From Desulfovibrio sp. (lineage in GTDB: Bacteria; Bacillota; Dethiobacteria; DTU022), in the NCBI GenBank assembly GCA_020060545.1, contig JAGUZX010000048.1:1-40261 (forward strand): 40,261 bases of DNA. The letters are read 5' to 3'. The notes beneath the pieces are model-generated. The model did no database searches. It had not been told where the DNA came from and saw nothing but the letters and a program-made list of their open reading frames with translations. This document shows, piece by piece, positions 14,544 through 23,158 of this stretch. A program made the position numbers and the translations under genes. Position 1 is the stretch's first letter. Every line of letters starts with the position of its first letter.

Positions 14544-16617
14544 TCTGCTTTTGGAGATCGGCTGCGAGGAGATTCCGTCCCGCTTGATCGGAGGGGCGAT
14601 CAACCAGCTGAAAGAGGCGGCGGCTGCTCTCTGCGCGGAGGCGCTCCTCGGCTGCGACAGTATTGACGCCTGGGGGACGCCCCGGCGCTTGACCCTCCTG
14701 GTAAGCCGGCTGGAGTCGCACCAGCCGGACCGGCAGCAAAAAGTGAAAGGCCCCCCCCGCAGCCGGGCTTATGACAGCCAGGGCCAACCCACGGAGGCGC
14801 TGCTCGGCTTTATGCGCAGCCAGGGGGTGACGCCGGCGCAGGTCGGGGTGGAGACGGTCAAGGACGCCGAGTATGTGGTGGCGCTGAAGGAAACGGCCGG
14901 CCGCCCGGCCCGGGAGCTGCTGCCGGATTTGCTGCAGCGGCTGCTGAAAAGCCTCAGCTTCCCCCGCCCGATGTACTGGGAAAGCAAGGATCACCGTTTC
15001 GCCCGCCCCATCCGCTGGCTGCTGGCGCTTTACGGGACGGAGACGATCCCCTTTACCTTCGCCGGGATTACGTCGGACCGGCGCACCTACGGGCACCGCT
15101 TCCTTTCCCCCGGGCCTTTCACCGCGGATGACCCTATCCATTATTTTAACTGTTTAAAAGAAAACGGCGTCCTGCTCAATCATAACCGCCGCCGCGAGGT
15201 AATCCGGCACCAGTTGAACGAGGCCGCGGCGGCCTGCGGCGGCGAGGCCCTGATTAACGATGACCTGCTGGAAGAGATTGACTTTCTGGTGGAATACCCC
15301 ACCGCGGTTACCGGCGCCTTCGACCGCGCCTACCTGGAGCTGCCCCGGGAGGTGCTCATCACCACCATGCAGGCGCACCAGCGCTACGTCCCGGTGGCGG
15401 CAACCGGCGGCGGCAACCTGCTGCCCTTCTTTATCGGCATCAGCAACAACGGCTTAAATGATCGAATCAGGAAAGGTTATGAAAAAGTGCTCCAGGCCCG
15501 CCTGGCGGACGCCCGCTTCTTTTTCGACGAAGACCGTAAAATACCCCTGGAAAGTTACGTGGAGCGGCTCCAGGGGGTGATTTTCCAGGAAAACCTGGGC
15601 AGCCTCGATCAGAAAAGGCGGCGCCTGATCCGCCTGGCGAGAGCCATCGGCGAGAAGTTAAGCCTTTTGCCCGGGGAGATCGAGCGGGCCGAGCGGGCCG
15701 CCCACCTGTGCAAGGCCGACCTGGTAACCCATATGGTCGGGGAGTTCCCCGAACTGCAGGGGGTGATGGGGCGGGAATACGCCCTCCTGGCCGGCGAGCC
15801 CCCGGCGGTGGCCGCTGCCGTTTTTGAACATTACCTGCCCCGTTTCGCCGGGGACCGGCTCCCCGCGACCATGGAAGGGGCGATCGTTTCCCTGGCCGAC
15901 CGCATCGATACCCTGGCGGGCTGCTTCGCCGCCGGGATCCTGCCCACCGGTTCCCAGGATCCGTACGGCCTGCGGCGCCAGGCTTTAGGTCTTGTCTCCA
16001 TCCTGATCGGGCGGGAGTTGGAGCTGGCGCCGGGGTTCCTGGTTGAAGAAGCGCTCGAAGCGCTGGCCCCGGCAGTGGAGCTTACCCCCTCCGAGCGCAG
16101 GGAGGTCCAGAGCAGCCTGCAGGAATTTTTAAACCAGCGGCTCCGCTTTGTTTTGCAGGAAAAGGGGCTTTCCTTTGATGTGCTCGAAGCGGTCCTCACC
16201 GTTTCCGCCGGTCCGGCTGCCGAGCTGGCCCGGCGGGCCGCGGCCCTGCAGGGGCAGCTGCACAGCGCCGTCCTGGCGGAGGTGGCTACGGCTTATAACC
16301 GGGTGGCCAACCTTTCCCGGCATGCCCAGGGTACGGCTGTAGATCCGTCTCTTTTTACGGATCCCGCTGAAACCGGACTCTACCGGATCCTGGCCGAGAT
16401 GGAGCCAAAAGTGGCAAAAATGCTGCAGGGCCAGCGCTACCTGGACTGCCTGCAGCTTTTCCAGGCGATGAAGCCGGGGATCGACCGTTTTTTTGACAGT
16501 GTCCTGGTGATGGCAGAGGATGAAAAGCAGCGCGAAAACAGGCTCAACCTGCTTCTGGCCGTGAAAAAGCTCTTTAACAACCTGGCCGATTTCTCCCTGC
16601 TGCAACTTTCCAGCTGA
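14530..16617 (+). CDS. glyS: Glycyl-tRNA synthetase beta subunit
   Basis: A 695-residue beta subunit needed for tRNA recognition by the alpha2-beta2 glycyl enzyme. It starts with the family motif [16 protein letters not shown], has the central HD-like region ([31 protein letters not shown]) and ends in a helical DALR-type anticodon-binding region. GTG 14530 has GGAAGGAG nine bases upstream, better than GTG 14521, which abuts it. Its first bases overlap glyQ, so the two are translationally coupled. Length is normal. No terminator is evident after the stop. Confidence 0.97.
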   Translation: MAAHDLLLEIGCEEIPSRLIGGAINQLKEAAAALCAEALLGCDSIDAWGTPRRLTLLVSRLESHQPDRQQKVKGPPRSRAYDSQGQPTEALLGFMRSQGVTPAQVGVETVKDAEYVVALKETAGRPARELLPDLLQRLLKSLSFPRPMYWESKDHRFARPIRWLLALYGTETIPFTFAGITSDRRTYGHRFLSPGPFTADDPIHYFNCLKENGVLLNHNRRREVIRHQLNEAAAACGGEALINDDLLEEIDFLVEYPTAVTGAFDRAYLELPREVLITTMQAHQRYVPVAATGGGNLLPFFIGISNNGLNDRIRKGYEKVLQARLADARFFFDEDRKIPLESYVERLQGVIFQENLGSLDQKRRRLIRLARAIGEKLSLLPGEIERAERAAHLCKADLVTHMVGEFPELQGVMGREYALLAGEPPAVAAAVFEHYLPRFAGDRLPATMEGAIVSLADRIDTLAGCFAAGILPTGSQDPYGLRRQALGLVSILIGRELELAPGFLVEEALEALAPAVELTPSERREVQSSLQEFLNQRLRFVLQEKGLSFDVLEAVLTVSAGPAAELARRAAALQGQLHSAVLAEVATAYNRVANLSRHAQGTAVDPSLFTDPAETGLYRILAEMEPKVAKMLQGQRYLDCLQLFQAMKPGIDRFFDSVLVMAEDEKQRENRLNLLLAVKKLFNNLADFSLLQLSS

Positions 16618-16709
16618 TTTTGACCGGATCAAGCAGGAAGATCTAAGTTCGATCAAGTATATTATACATTTACTCGATTTTATGTTGCGCAGCCGATCGA
16701 TACCGGGGG

Positions 16710-17339
16710 GTGGCGGGGATCGATTTAAGCGAAAGACAGAAGGATATCCTCGATATTGTCAAGACCGCGGGTCCAATTTCCGGCGAAGAGATCGCCGCCC
16801 GGTTGAATGTGTCGCGGGCCGCCCTGCGCCCGTACCTGGCCATCTTGACCATGTCCGGACTGCTGGCGGCCCGGCCCCGCGTCGGCTACTATTTTGCCGG
16901 CAAGGAGGCCAAGAGCCTGTTTGCCGACTTTTTCCGGCGCTACACGGTCGGTGAGATCAAGGCGGTGCCGGCGGTGGTGCGGGAAGATACCTCGGTCTAC
17001 GACGCCATCGTGACCTTGTTTATCGAAGACGTGGGGACACTGTTCGTGGTTGATGAAGAAGGTTTCCTGCAGGGGGTCGTTTCACGCAAAGACCTGCTGA
17101 AATCGGCCATCGGCTCGACCGACCTGTCGCGGATCCCCGTGGCGGTGATTATGACCAGGATGCCGAATATCGTGACCGTGGCGCCCGATGAAGATATGCT
17201 GTCGGCGGCCAAAAAAATCGTTGATTACCAGATCGACGCTCTGCCGGTGGTCAAAGAAACGGAAAAGGGAAAACTGAAAGTAATCGGCAAAGTGACCAAA
17301 ACGACCCTGGCCCGTTTGCTTGCGGAAATCGACAGTTAG
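16710..17339 (+). CDS. ccpN: CcpN-like transcriptional regulator (HTH plus two CBS domains)
   Basis: A 209-residue regulator of the CcpN/YqzB family. Residues 1-60 form a helix-turn-helix (LSERQKDILDIV, GPISGEEIAARLNVSRAAL, RPYLAILTMSGLLAARPRVGYYF), closely following the Bacillus protein. Two CBS domains follow (VREDTSVYDAIVTLFIEDVGTLFVV; MTRMPNIVTVAPDEDMLSAAK), which sense nucleotides in the family. Bacillus CcpN represses gluconeogenic genes in glycolytic conditions. Here it lies upstream of the PPDK regulator and ppdK, so control of the pyruvate/PEP step is likely. The GTG start follows a run of G with poor spacing. GTATATTATAC at 16657-16667 upstream is a small palindrome that might be an operator. 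Confidence 0.9.
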   Translation: MAGIDLSERQKDILDIVKTAGPISGEEIAARLNVSRAALRPYLAILTMSGLLAARPRVGYYFAGKEAKSLFADFFRRYTVGEIKAVPAVVREDTSVYDAIVTLFIEDVGTLFVVDEEGFLQGVVSRKDLLKSAIGSTDLSRIPVAVIMTRMPNIVTVAPDEDMLSAAKKIVDYQIDALPVVKETEKGKLKVIGKVTKTTLARLLAEIDS

Positions 17340-17359
17340 GCAAGGAGGACAATTGATTG

Positions 17360-18175
17360 ATGGACGGTGTTTCGGGCAAGCCGATTGTCTACATTATTTC
17401 CGATTCAATCGGCGAGACTGCGGAGTTCGTAGTCAAGGCGGTTGCCAGCCAGTATGACTCCGGCAACGTCGAGATCCGGCGGGTCCCTTTCGTCATCGAC
17501 ACCGAAAAAGTGCGGCAGGTCATGGAAGAGGCGCACCAGGCCGGCGGCATGGTGGCCTATACGCTGGTGCTGCCCGAGCTGCGCCGCGTGGTGGAGGAGG
17601 AAGCCGCCCGCCACGGTATCCCCACGGCGGACATTATGGGGCCGACCATGGACGCCTTCGCCCGGATTATGCATAAGGACCCCTACCTGGAACCGGGACG
17701 GGTGCGGCGCATGGATGAGGAATATTTCCGCAGGGTCGAGGCGGTGGAATTCGCGGTAAAATACGATGACGGCAAGGATCCGCGCGGCCTGCTGCTGGCC
17801 GAGGTTGTCCTGATCGGTGTTTCCCGCACTTCAAAAACCCCTCTAAGCATGTATCTCGCGCACCGGCGCCTGCTGGCGGCCAACCTGCCCCTGGTGCCGG
17901 AGGTGGATCCCCCGGAGGAGCTTTTCTGGATCCCGCCCAAAAAAATAGTCGGACTGGTAATCGACCCGAAACAGCTCCGCTCCATCCGCCAGGAACGGTT
18001 AAACGCCCTCGGCTTGGATGCGCACGCCAGCTATGCTTCCATGGAGCGCATCGTGACGGAGCTGGAGCACGCCCGGCGGATTATGAAGCAGCTGGGCTGC
18101 ACCGTGTTCGATGTTTCCCATAAGGCCGTGGAGGAAGTAGCCAATCAAATCATGCAGATGATTAATGGAGGATGA
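17360..18175 (+). CDS. ppsR: Pyruvate phosphate dikinase regulatory protein (DUF299 kinase/phosphorylase)
   Basis: A 271-residue bifunctional regulator that uses ADP to phosphorylate, and phosphate to dephosphorylate, the threonine next to the catalytic histidine of PPDK. It starts with the family motif IVYIISDSIGETAEFVVKA and has the P-loop GVSRTSKTPLSMYLA at about residues 152-166. AAGGAGGA at 17342-17349 serves ATG 17360 (or TTG 17357). It is the YqfL homologue of the Bacillus cluster and stands 3 bases before ppdK, its target. The pairing makes it a PPDK rather than a PEP synthase regulator. Confidence 0.95.
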   Translation: MDGVSGKPIVYIISDSIGETAEFVVKAVASQYDSGNVEIRRVPFVIDTEKVRQVMEEAHQAGGMVAYTLVLPELRRVVEEEAARHGIPTADIMGPTMDAFARIMHKDPYLEPGRVRRMDEEYFRRVEAVEFAVKYDDGKDPRGLLLAEVVLIGVSRTSKTPLSMYLAHRRLLAANLPLVPEVDPPEELFWIPPKKIVGLVIDPKQLRSIRQERLNALGLDAHASYASMERIVTELEHARRIMKQLGCTVFDVSHKAVEEVANQIMQMINGG

Positions 18176-18178
18176 GCG

Positions 18179-20830
18179 ATGAGCAACAGGCAGCTGGTCT
18201 ACCAACTTTCCCAGGGCGGCGCGGAGATGAAGAAATTGCTGGGCGGCAAGGGGGCCAACCTTGCGGAAATGTGCCGGATTGGTTTGCCGGTGCCGCCCGG
18301 ATTTATAATCACCACCGAGGTGTGCAGCGCCTACTATGAAGCCGGCCGGCGGATCTGGCCCGCGCTGGAAGAGGAGGTGCTGGCCAACCTTGGCCTCCTG
18401 GAGCGGCAAACCGGCCGCGTTTTCGGGGGCGAGAAGCCGCTATTGGTTTCCGTCCGCTCGGGCGCCGTTGTTTCCATGCCGGGGATGATGGATACCATCC
18501 TGAACCTGGGCTTGAACCCGCAGGCGGCGGAGGGCCTGGCCCGGGAGACTGCCGACCGCCGTTTCGCCCTGGACTGCTTCCGCCGCTTTATCCAGATGTT
18601 TGCCCAGGTAGTGCTTAAAGTCGAACACCATCATTTTGAGAATATTCTGGAAGAGGCCCGCCGGCGCCGGCAGGTTAAAAACGATGCCGGGCTGGAAGAG
18701 GGAGATCTCGAAGCGGTCATCGAGGCTTATCTGAAAAGGGTGCGCCTTGACAGCGGCGCCGATTTCCCCATGGACCCGCGGGAGCAGCTGTTCCTGGCCG
18801 TGCAGGCTGTCTTTGACTCCTGGCATACGCCGCGGGCCGCCGTTTACCGCCAGATCAACCGCATCCCCGACAACCTGGGGACCGCCGTCAATGTGCAGGC
18901 GATGGTTTTCGGCAACTTGGGTCCCGACAGCGGCACCGGCGTGGCTTTTACCCGGAACCCTTCCACCGGGGAACGCAAGATTTACGGCGAATACCTGCTC
19001 AACGCCCAGGGGGAAGACGTGGTGGCCGGGATCCGCACCCCGCACCCGCTGGAGGGGCTGCAGCGGGACCTGCCGGATGTCTACAGCCGTTTTGTCGATC
19101 TCTGCCGCATTCTCGAAAATCACTACCGGGAGATGCAGGATATCGAGTTTACCATCGAGCGGGGAAAGCTTTACCTGCTGCAGACCAGGACCGGGAAGCG
19201 CACCGCGGCCGCGGCGGTAAAGATCGCCGTCGACCTGGCCAGGGAAGGGATGATCGACAAGGCCACGGCGCTGCAGCGGGTGGAGCCGTCCCAGCTCGAA
19301 CAGCTGCTGCACCGGTGCATCGACCCGGCGGCCAGCCTTGATGTGCTCGCCAAGGGGCTGCCCGCGTCCCCGGGCGCGGCCACGGGGAAGGTGATTTTCA
19401 ACTCCGACAAGGCCCAGGCGATGGACCAGGCGGGGGAGAAGGTACTCCTGGTCCGCCCCGAGACCACGCCTGACGATATTCACGGCATTAACGCCGCCCG
19501 GGGTGTCCTTACCAGCCGCGGCGGGATGACCAGCCATGCCGCGGTGGTCGCCCGCCAGATGGACAAACCCTGCGTCTGCGGCTGTGAAGCGCTGCGCATC
19601 GACGAAGCTAACGGCTTATTTTTTATCGGCGATCAAGAATACCGGGAGGGGGAGATCCTTTCCATCAACGGCTCCACCGGCCAGGTCATCCTGGGGGAGG
19701 TACCCCTGATCGATCCGGAACTGACGCCGGAGTTCCGGGAGCTGCTGGACTGGGCCGACGGGATCAGGCGGTTGGGGGTGCGGGCCAACGCCGACACCCC
19801 GCAGCAGGCCCGCCTGGCTCTTGAAATGGGGGCTTGCGGGATCGGTCTCTGCCGCACCGAGCATATGTTCATGGACAAGGAGCGGCTCCCGGTGGTGCAG
19901 CAAATGATCCTTGCCGCCGGACGGGAGGAGCGCGAAGCGGCGCTCGCGGCGCTTTTGCCGATGCAGAAAGAGGATTTTAAGGGGATTTTAAAGGCTATGG
20001 CCGGCTACCCCGTGACGATCCGCCTGCTCGATCCCCCGCTGCACGAGTTTTTGCCCAACCGGGATGAACTACTGCTGGAGGTTAACCGGCTGCGCTGGGA
20101 AAAAGGCGATCTCGCCTTGCAAAAAAAGAAAGAAGCGTTGCTGCAGAAGGTGCGCGCCCTTTCCGAGTTCAACCCGATGCTGGGCCACCGCGGCTGCCGC
20201 CTGGGGCTGGTTTACCCCGAGATTTACCGCATGCAGGTGCAGGCAATCTTTTTGGCTGCCGTGGAGCTGCTGGCGGAAGGGCTGCCCGCGGAAAGCCTGC
20301 AGCTGGAAATCATGGTTCCCCTGGTCGGGCACGTGGAAGAGCTGCAGCTGATGAAACGGGAAATCGAGCAGGTCGCCGCCGCGGTCCTGCAGGCGCACGG
20401 GCGGGAGCTGCCCTACCTGGTCGGCACGATGATCGAGCTGCCCCGGGCCTGCGTCACGGCGGACCGGATCGCCGGCAGCGCGGCGTTTTTCTCCTTCGGG
20501 ACCAATGACCTTACCCAGACAGCCCTGGGCTACAGCCGCGACGACGTGGAGGGGAAAATCCTGCCCTTCTACCTGGAAAACAAGATCCTCCCGGAAAACC
20601 CCTTCGTCGAGATCGACCGGGACGGGGTGGGCGAGCTGATCCGGATCGCCGTGGAAAAAGGGCGCGCCGCCCGGCCCGGCCTGAAAATGGGTATTTGCGG
20701 GGAGCACGGCGGCAACCCCGCCTCGATTGAATTTTGCCATGCCATCGGGCTGGACTATGTCAGCTGCGCGCCGCTCAAGCTGCCCATCGCCCGCCTCGCC
20801 GCCGCCCGCGCCGTATTACGAAGCGAGTAG
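18179..20830 (+). CDS. ppdK: Pyruvate, phosphate dikinase
   Basis: An 883-residue enzyme interconverting pyruvate, ATP and phosphate with PEP, AMP and pyrophosphate. Three domains are visible in order. The N-terminal ATP-grasp begins GGKGANLAEMCRIGLPVPPGF. The phosphohistidine swivel domain has GGMTSHAAVVARQM, with His453 catalytic and Thr451 the target of the regulator. The C-terminal PEP/pyruvate barrel has LCRTEHMF, GHRGCRLG and CGEHGGNP with catalytic Cys840. Start ATG has GGAGG at 7 bases. Translation is nearly coupled to the regulator gene. It permits PEP formation in anaerobic carbon assimilation or pyrophosphate-linked glycolysis. Confidence 0.97.
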   Translation: MSNRQLVYQLSQGGAEMKKLLGGKGANLAEMCRIGLPVPPGFIITTEVCSAYYEAGRRIWPALEEEVLANLGLLERQTGRVFGGEKPLLVSVRSGAVVSMPGMMDTILNLGLNPQAAEGLARETADRRFALDCFRRFIQMFAQVVLKVEHHHFENILEEARRRRQVKNDAGLEEGDLEAVIEAYLKRVRLDSGADFPMDPREQLFLAVQAVFDSWHTPRAAVYRQINRIPDNLGTAVNVQAMVFGNLGPDSGTGVAFTRNPSTGERKIYGEYLLNAQGEDVVAGIRTPHPLEGLQRDLPDVYSRFVDLCRILENHYREMQDIEFTIERGKLYLLQTRTGKRTAAAAVKIAVDLAREGMIDKATALQRVEPSQLEQLLHRCIDPAASLDVLAKGLPASPGAATGKVIFNSDKAQAMDQAGEKVLLVRPETTPDDIHGINAARGVLTSRGGMTSHAAVVARQMDKPCVCGCEALRIDEANGLFFIGDQEYREGEILSINGSTGQVILGEVPLIDPELTPEFRELLDWADGIRRLGVRANADTPQQARLALEMGACGIGLCRTEHMFMDKERLPVVQQMILAAGREEREAALAALLPMQKEDFKGILKAMAGYPVTIRLLDPPLHEFLPNRDELLLEVNRLRWEKGDLALQKKKEALLQKVRALSEFNPMLGHRGCRLGLVYPEIYRMQVQAIFLAAVELLAEGLPAESLQLEIMVPLVGHVEELQLMKREIEQVAAAVLQAHGRELPYLVGTMIELPRACVTADRIAGSAAFFSFGTNDLTQTALGYSRDDVEGKILPFYLENKILPENPFVEIDRDGVGELIRIAVEKGRAARPGLKMGICGEHGGNPASIEFCHAIGLDYVSCAPLKLPIARLAAARAVLRSE

Positions 20831-20984
20831 TGTGTCAAGGGGACGGGGGTGTTGACACAAAATTCGTGAATTTGAGCTTGCCCTGACAAAATAGACACTT
20901 CAAATGGCGAGATACCTCTGTCATGATGGTGCCCTGTCATTCTGTTCTCCTTATATGTGTCAATAACTCCGTCCCCCTGACACA
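20831..20984. repeat. Pair of inverted 27-29-nt REP-like palindromes (GGGGACGG family)
   Basis: TGTGTCA...TGACACA occurs at 20831-20859 and, in opposite orientation, at 20956-20984. Aligned in one orientation the two share GTGTCA, GGGGACGG and TTGACAC at fixed spacing. Together they bracket about 96 bases that carry no gene, giving a 154-bp MITE-like unit right after the ppdK stop. A third copy is at 36755-36781. The rest of 20985-21051 shows nothing further. Confidence 0.85.
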
Positions 20985-21051
20985 CGCGCTGAGGAAGCAG
21001 CGGAAAAGATCGCATAATGCATCCGTTTATCTAATATGCTTTTAACACGAG

Positions 21052-21081
21052 AAAAAAAATCCTCTCCCGTGCGGGGAGAGG
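21052..21081 (-). terminator. dacF: Rho-independent terminator of dacF
   Basis: CCTCTCCC-GTGCG-GGGAGAGG at 21061-21081, read on the minus strand, is followed by ATTTTTTTT. It lies about 46 bases beyond the dacF stop. Strong stem and U-tract make this a confident call. Confidence 0.92.
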
Positions 21082-21126
21082 AAAGATCCCAAGGAAAGTA
21101 TAAAAATTTGACCGGCCGCCCGCGGT

Positions 21127-22326
21127 TTACTCGCCGCCGTTCCGGCCGCGCCGCCACAAGCCGGCAAAGAAATCGCCGATGGACCTAAACACGAAGGGGA
21201 TTAGCCCCAGCCGCTCGACTTTTTCCGCGGCAAACAGCTCGAACCCGCCCAGCGTTTCACCGGACGGATCGACCAGGTAGAGCATGCCGACGCTTTCGCC
21301 CGCCTGCACCGGGGCTGACACGGCGGCGGGCAGCTCCAGGCGCCGCCCGATACTGTCGCCGCTTTCACCCCGGGGGACGGCGGCCTTAACCGGCCTGTTT
21401 GCAACCAGGTCCAGCGTTCTCTTCCGCCCGCGGTTCACCGGCACCGAGGCGACCACCGCTCCCGGTTCGTAGAGGGTGGCGAGCGTGAACTCCCGGAAGC
21501 CATAGTTGAGCAGCACCTCGCTGTCCAGGGCACGGGCTTCGTCGCCGGGCGTGCCCATTACCACGGAGACCAGGCGCATCCCGTTCTGCCGGCTGGTGGA
21601 GGCGAGGTTGTAGCCGGCTTGCGGGGTATAACCGGTTTTAATCCCGTCCGCGCCGGGATAACGGCCGAGCAGCGGGTTGCGGTTAAACTGTTTAATGCCG
21701 TTAAAGGTAAATTCGCGTTCCGACTGGAACGCAGCGGCTTCGGGCTGGGTCTGCACAAAAAAGGCGGCCAGGCGGGCGACGTCAAGGGCGCTCATATATT
21801 GGTCCGGATCGTGCAGGCCGTGCGAGTTGACAAAATTTGTGTTGGCCAGCCCCAACTCCGCCGCCCGCTGATTCATCTTCTGAACGAAAGCCACCTCGGA
21901 GCCGTAAAGATGTTCGGCCACAGCCACGCAGGCATCGCCGGCGGAGATGATGGCGATGCCCTTGATCAGCTCTTCAAGGGTGACCTGCTGGTTGATGTTA
22001 AGGAACATGGTGGAGGCTTCGCCGCCCATGCTTGCTTCCCAGGCCCGTGTGCTGACGGTAATCACGGTATCCCAATCAACAACACCGCGCTTCAGCTCCT
22101 CCATGGCCAGGAGCAGCGTCATGATTTTAGTCAGGCTGGCGGGGGGCAGCGGCTCGGCGGCGTTTTTGGCATAGAGCACCGCTCCTGTTTCCGCCTCGAT
22201 CAGCACCGCCGCCCTGGCGCTGAGTTCAAGTTCCACTCCTGGCGCGGCTGCCGCCGGTAGACCCGGCAAACCGGCCAGGATGATTAGCAGCAGGAAAGCG
22301 GCGGTCCATTTTTTTATCGCGTGCAA
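21127..22326 (-). CDS. dacF: D-alanyl-D-alanine carboxypeptidase (DacF/PBP5 type)
   Basis: A 399-residue penicillin-binding protein that trims the terminal D-Ala of peptidoglycan stem peptides. An N-terminal signal peptide (KKWTAAFLLLIILAGLPGLPAAAA) sends it out. The catalytic SLTK lies at residues 64-67 and KTG at 230-232. The expected S-x-N motif reads S128-A-G130 followed by DACVAVAE, so the usual asparagine is replaced by glycine. The C-terminal beta domain and a final helix (FVFRSIGDFFAGLWRR), probably a membrane anchor, are present. TTG start with AAGGGGGAA upstream. In spore formers DacF-type enzymes act on forespore cortex or vegetative wall. Confidence 0.93.
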   Translation of the reverse strand: MHAIKKWTAAFLLLIILAGLPGLPAAAAPGVELELSARAAVLIEAETGAVLYAKNAAEPLPPASLTKIMTLLLAMEELKRGVVDWDTVITVSTRAWEASMGGEASTMFLNINQQVTLEELIKGIAIISAGDACVAVAEHLYGSEVAFVQKMNQRAAELGLANTNFVNSHGLHDPDQYMSALDVARLAAFFVQTQPEAAAFQSEREFTFNGIKQFNRNPLLGRYPGADGIKTGYTPQAGYNLASTSRQNGMRLVSVVMGTPGDEARALDSEVLLNYGFREFTLATLYEPGAVVASVPVNRGRKRTLDLVANRPVKAAVPRGESGDSIGRRLELPAAVSAPVQAGESVGMLYLVDPSGETLGGFELFAAEKVERLGLIPFVFRSIGDFFAGLWRRGRNGGE

Positions 22327-22399
22327 GTCTTATTCCCCCTTGTTGTGTTATAGTTAGGGTGCAGTGCGATTAAACAAGAGAAAGAAAGGATGACTTTAA

Positions 22400-23014
22400 T
22401 TGCTCGTAATCGGTTTAAACGGCAGTCCCAATAAGGACGGCAACACCGCTTACCTGGTCAACCTGGCCCTGGAAACAGCCCACCGCGAAGGGGCGGAAAC
22501 GGAACTGGTGCATGTGGAAGAAATTCTCGCTTCTCAAAAATACCCTTACTGCCGGGCCTGCGCTTCCCCCTGCCCGGGAAGCTGTTACCGGGGCACCGCC
22601 TTGGAAACGACCTACCGGCGGCTGGCCGAAGCATCCGCCGTCATCGCCGGCAGCCCCGTCTACTTCGGCACGGTATCCGGCCAGTTAAAGGGGTTTTGGG
22701 ACAAAACCCGCAAACTGCGCGCCGCCATGGCGCTCCTGAACACCGTCGGCGCGGCCGTCACCGTGGGGGCGTCGCGGTTCGGCGGCCAGGAGACCGTCCT
22801 GCATGCCATTTATGACATGATGCTGGTGCACGGCATGATCCTGGTCGGTGACGGCCACCACACCGCCGACTGCGGCCATCTCGGCGCGTGCGCCCATAGG
22901 CCCGCCGCCGGTGACCGGGACGCTCTTCAAAGGGTCCAGGTCCTGGCCCGCCGCGTTGTGGAAGTGGCGCGGGTTACCGCTCCCCTGAAGCGGGGTAAAC
23001 CGTTTATTATATAA
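22400..23014 (+). CDS. Flavodoxin-fold NAD(P)H-dependent FMN reductase with a cysteine cluster
   Basis: A 204-residue flavoprotein of the NADPH-dependent FMN reductase/iron-sulfur flavoprotein family. The flavin phosphate loop reads GLNGSPNKDGNT (residues 5-16) and the isoalloxazine loop GSPVYFGTVSGQLKGFWDKT. Between them Cys51, 54, 58 and 62 form a CxxCxxxCxxxC cluster, close to but not identical with the compact cluster of Isf proteins, which bind a 4Fe-4S centre. TTG start with AAAGGA nine bases upstream. It is divergent from dacF and upstream of the large oxidoreductase. Its partner is unknown; a redox-shuttle or detoxification role is likely. Confidence 0.85.
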   Translation: MLVIGLNGSPNKDGNTAYLVNLALETAHREGAETELVHVEEILASQKYPYCRACASPCPGSCYRGTALETTYRRLAEASAVIAGSPVYFGTVSGQLKGFWDKTRKLRAAMALLNTVGAAVTVGASRFGGQETVLHAIYDMMLVHGMILVGDGHHTADCGHLGACAHRPAAGDRDALQRVQVLARRVVEVARVTAPLKRGKPFII

Positions 23015-23158
23015 CAAAGTGATATTCGACAGTCCATACGAAACTCCTTTAAGAAAAAAATCCCTGGCCGCGTAATTCCCCTCTTCCCGAGAGAGGAATA
23101 AAGGTGTTGGCAGCGAAATAAAAGCACGGTAGACTTTTAGCGACAAGGAGTGATACCC

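Noticed and set aside
16657-16667. GTATATTATAC as a CcpN operator
   Set aside because: It is a palindrome in the right place, but it does not match the published CcpN site pattern that I remember, so it is mentioned only as a possibility.
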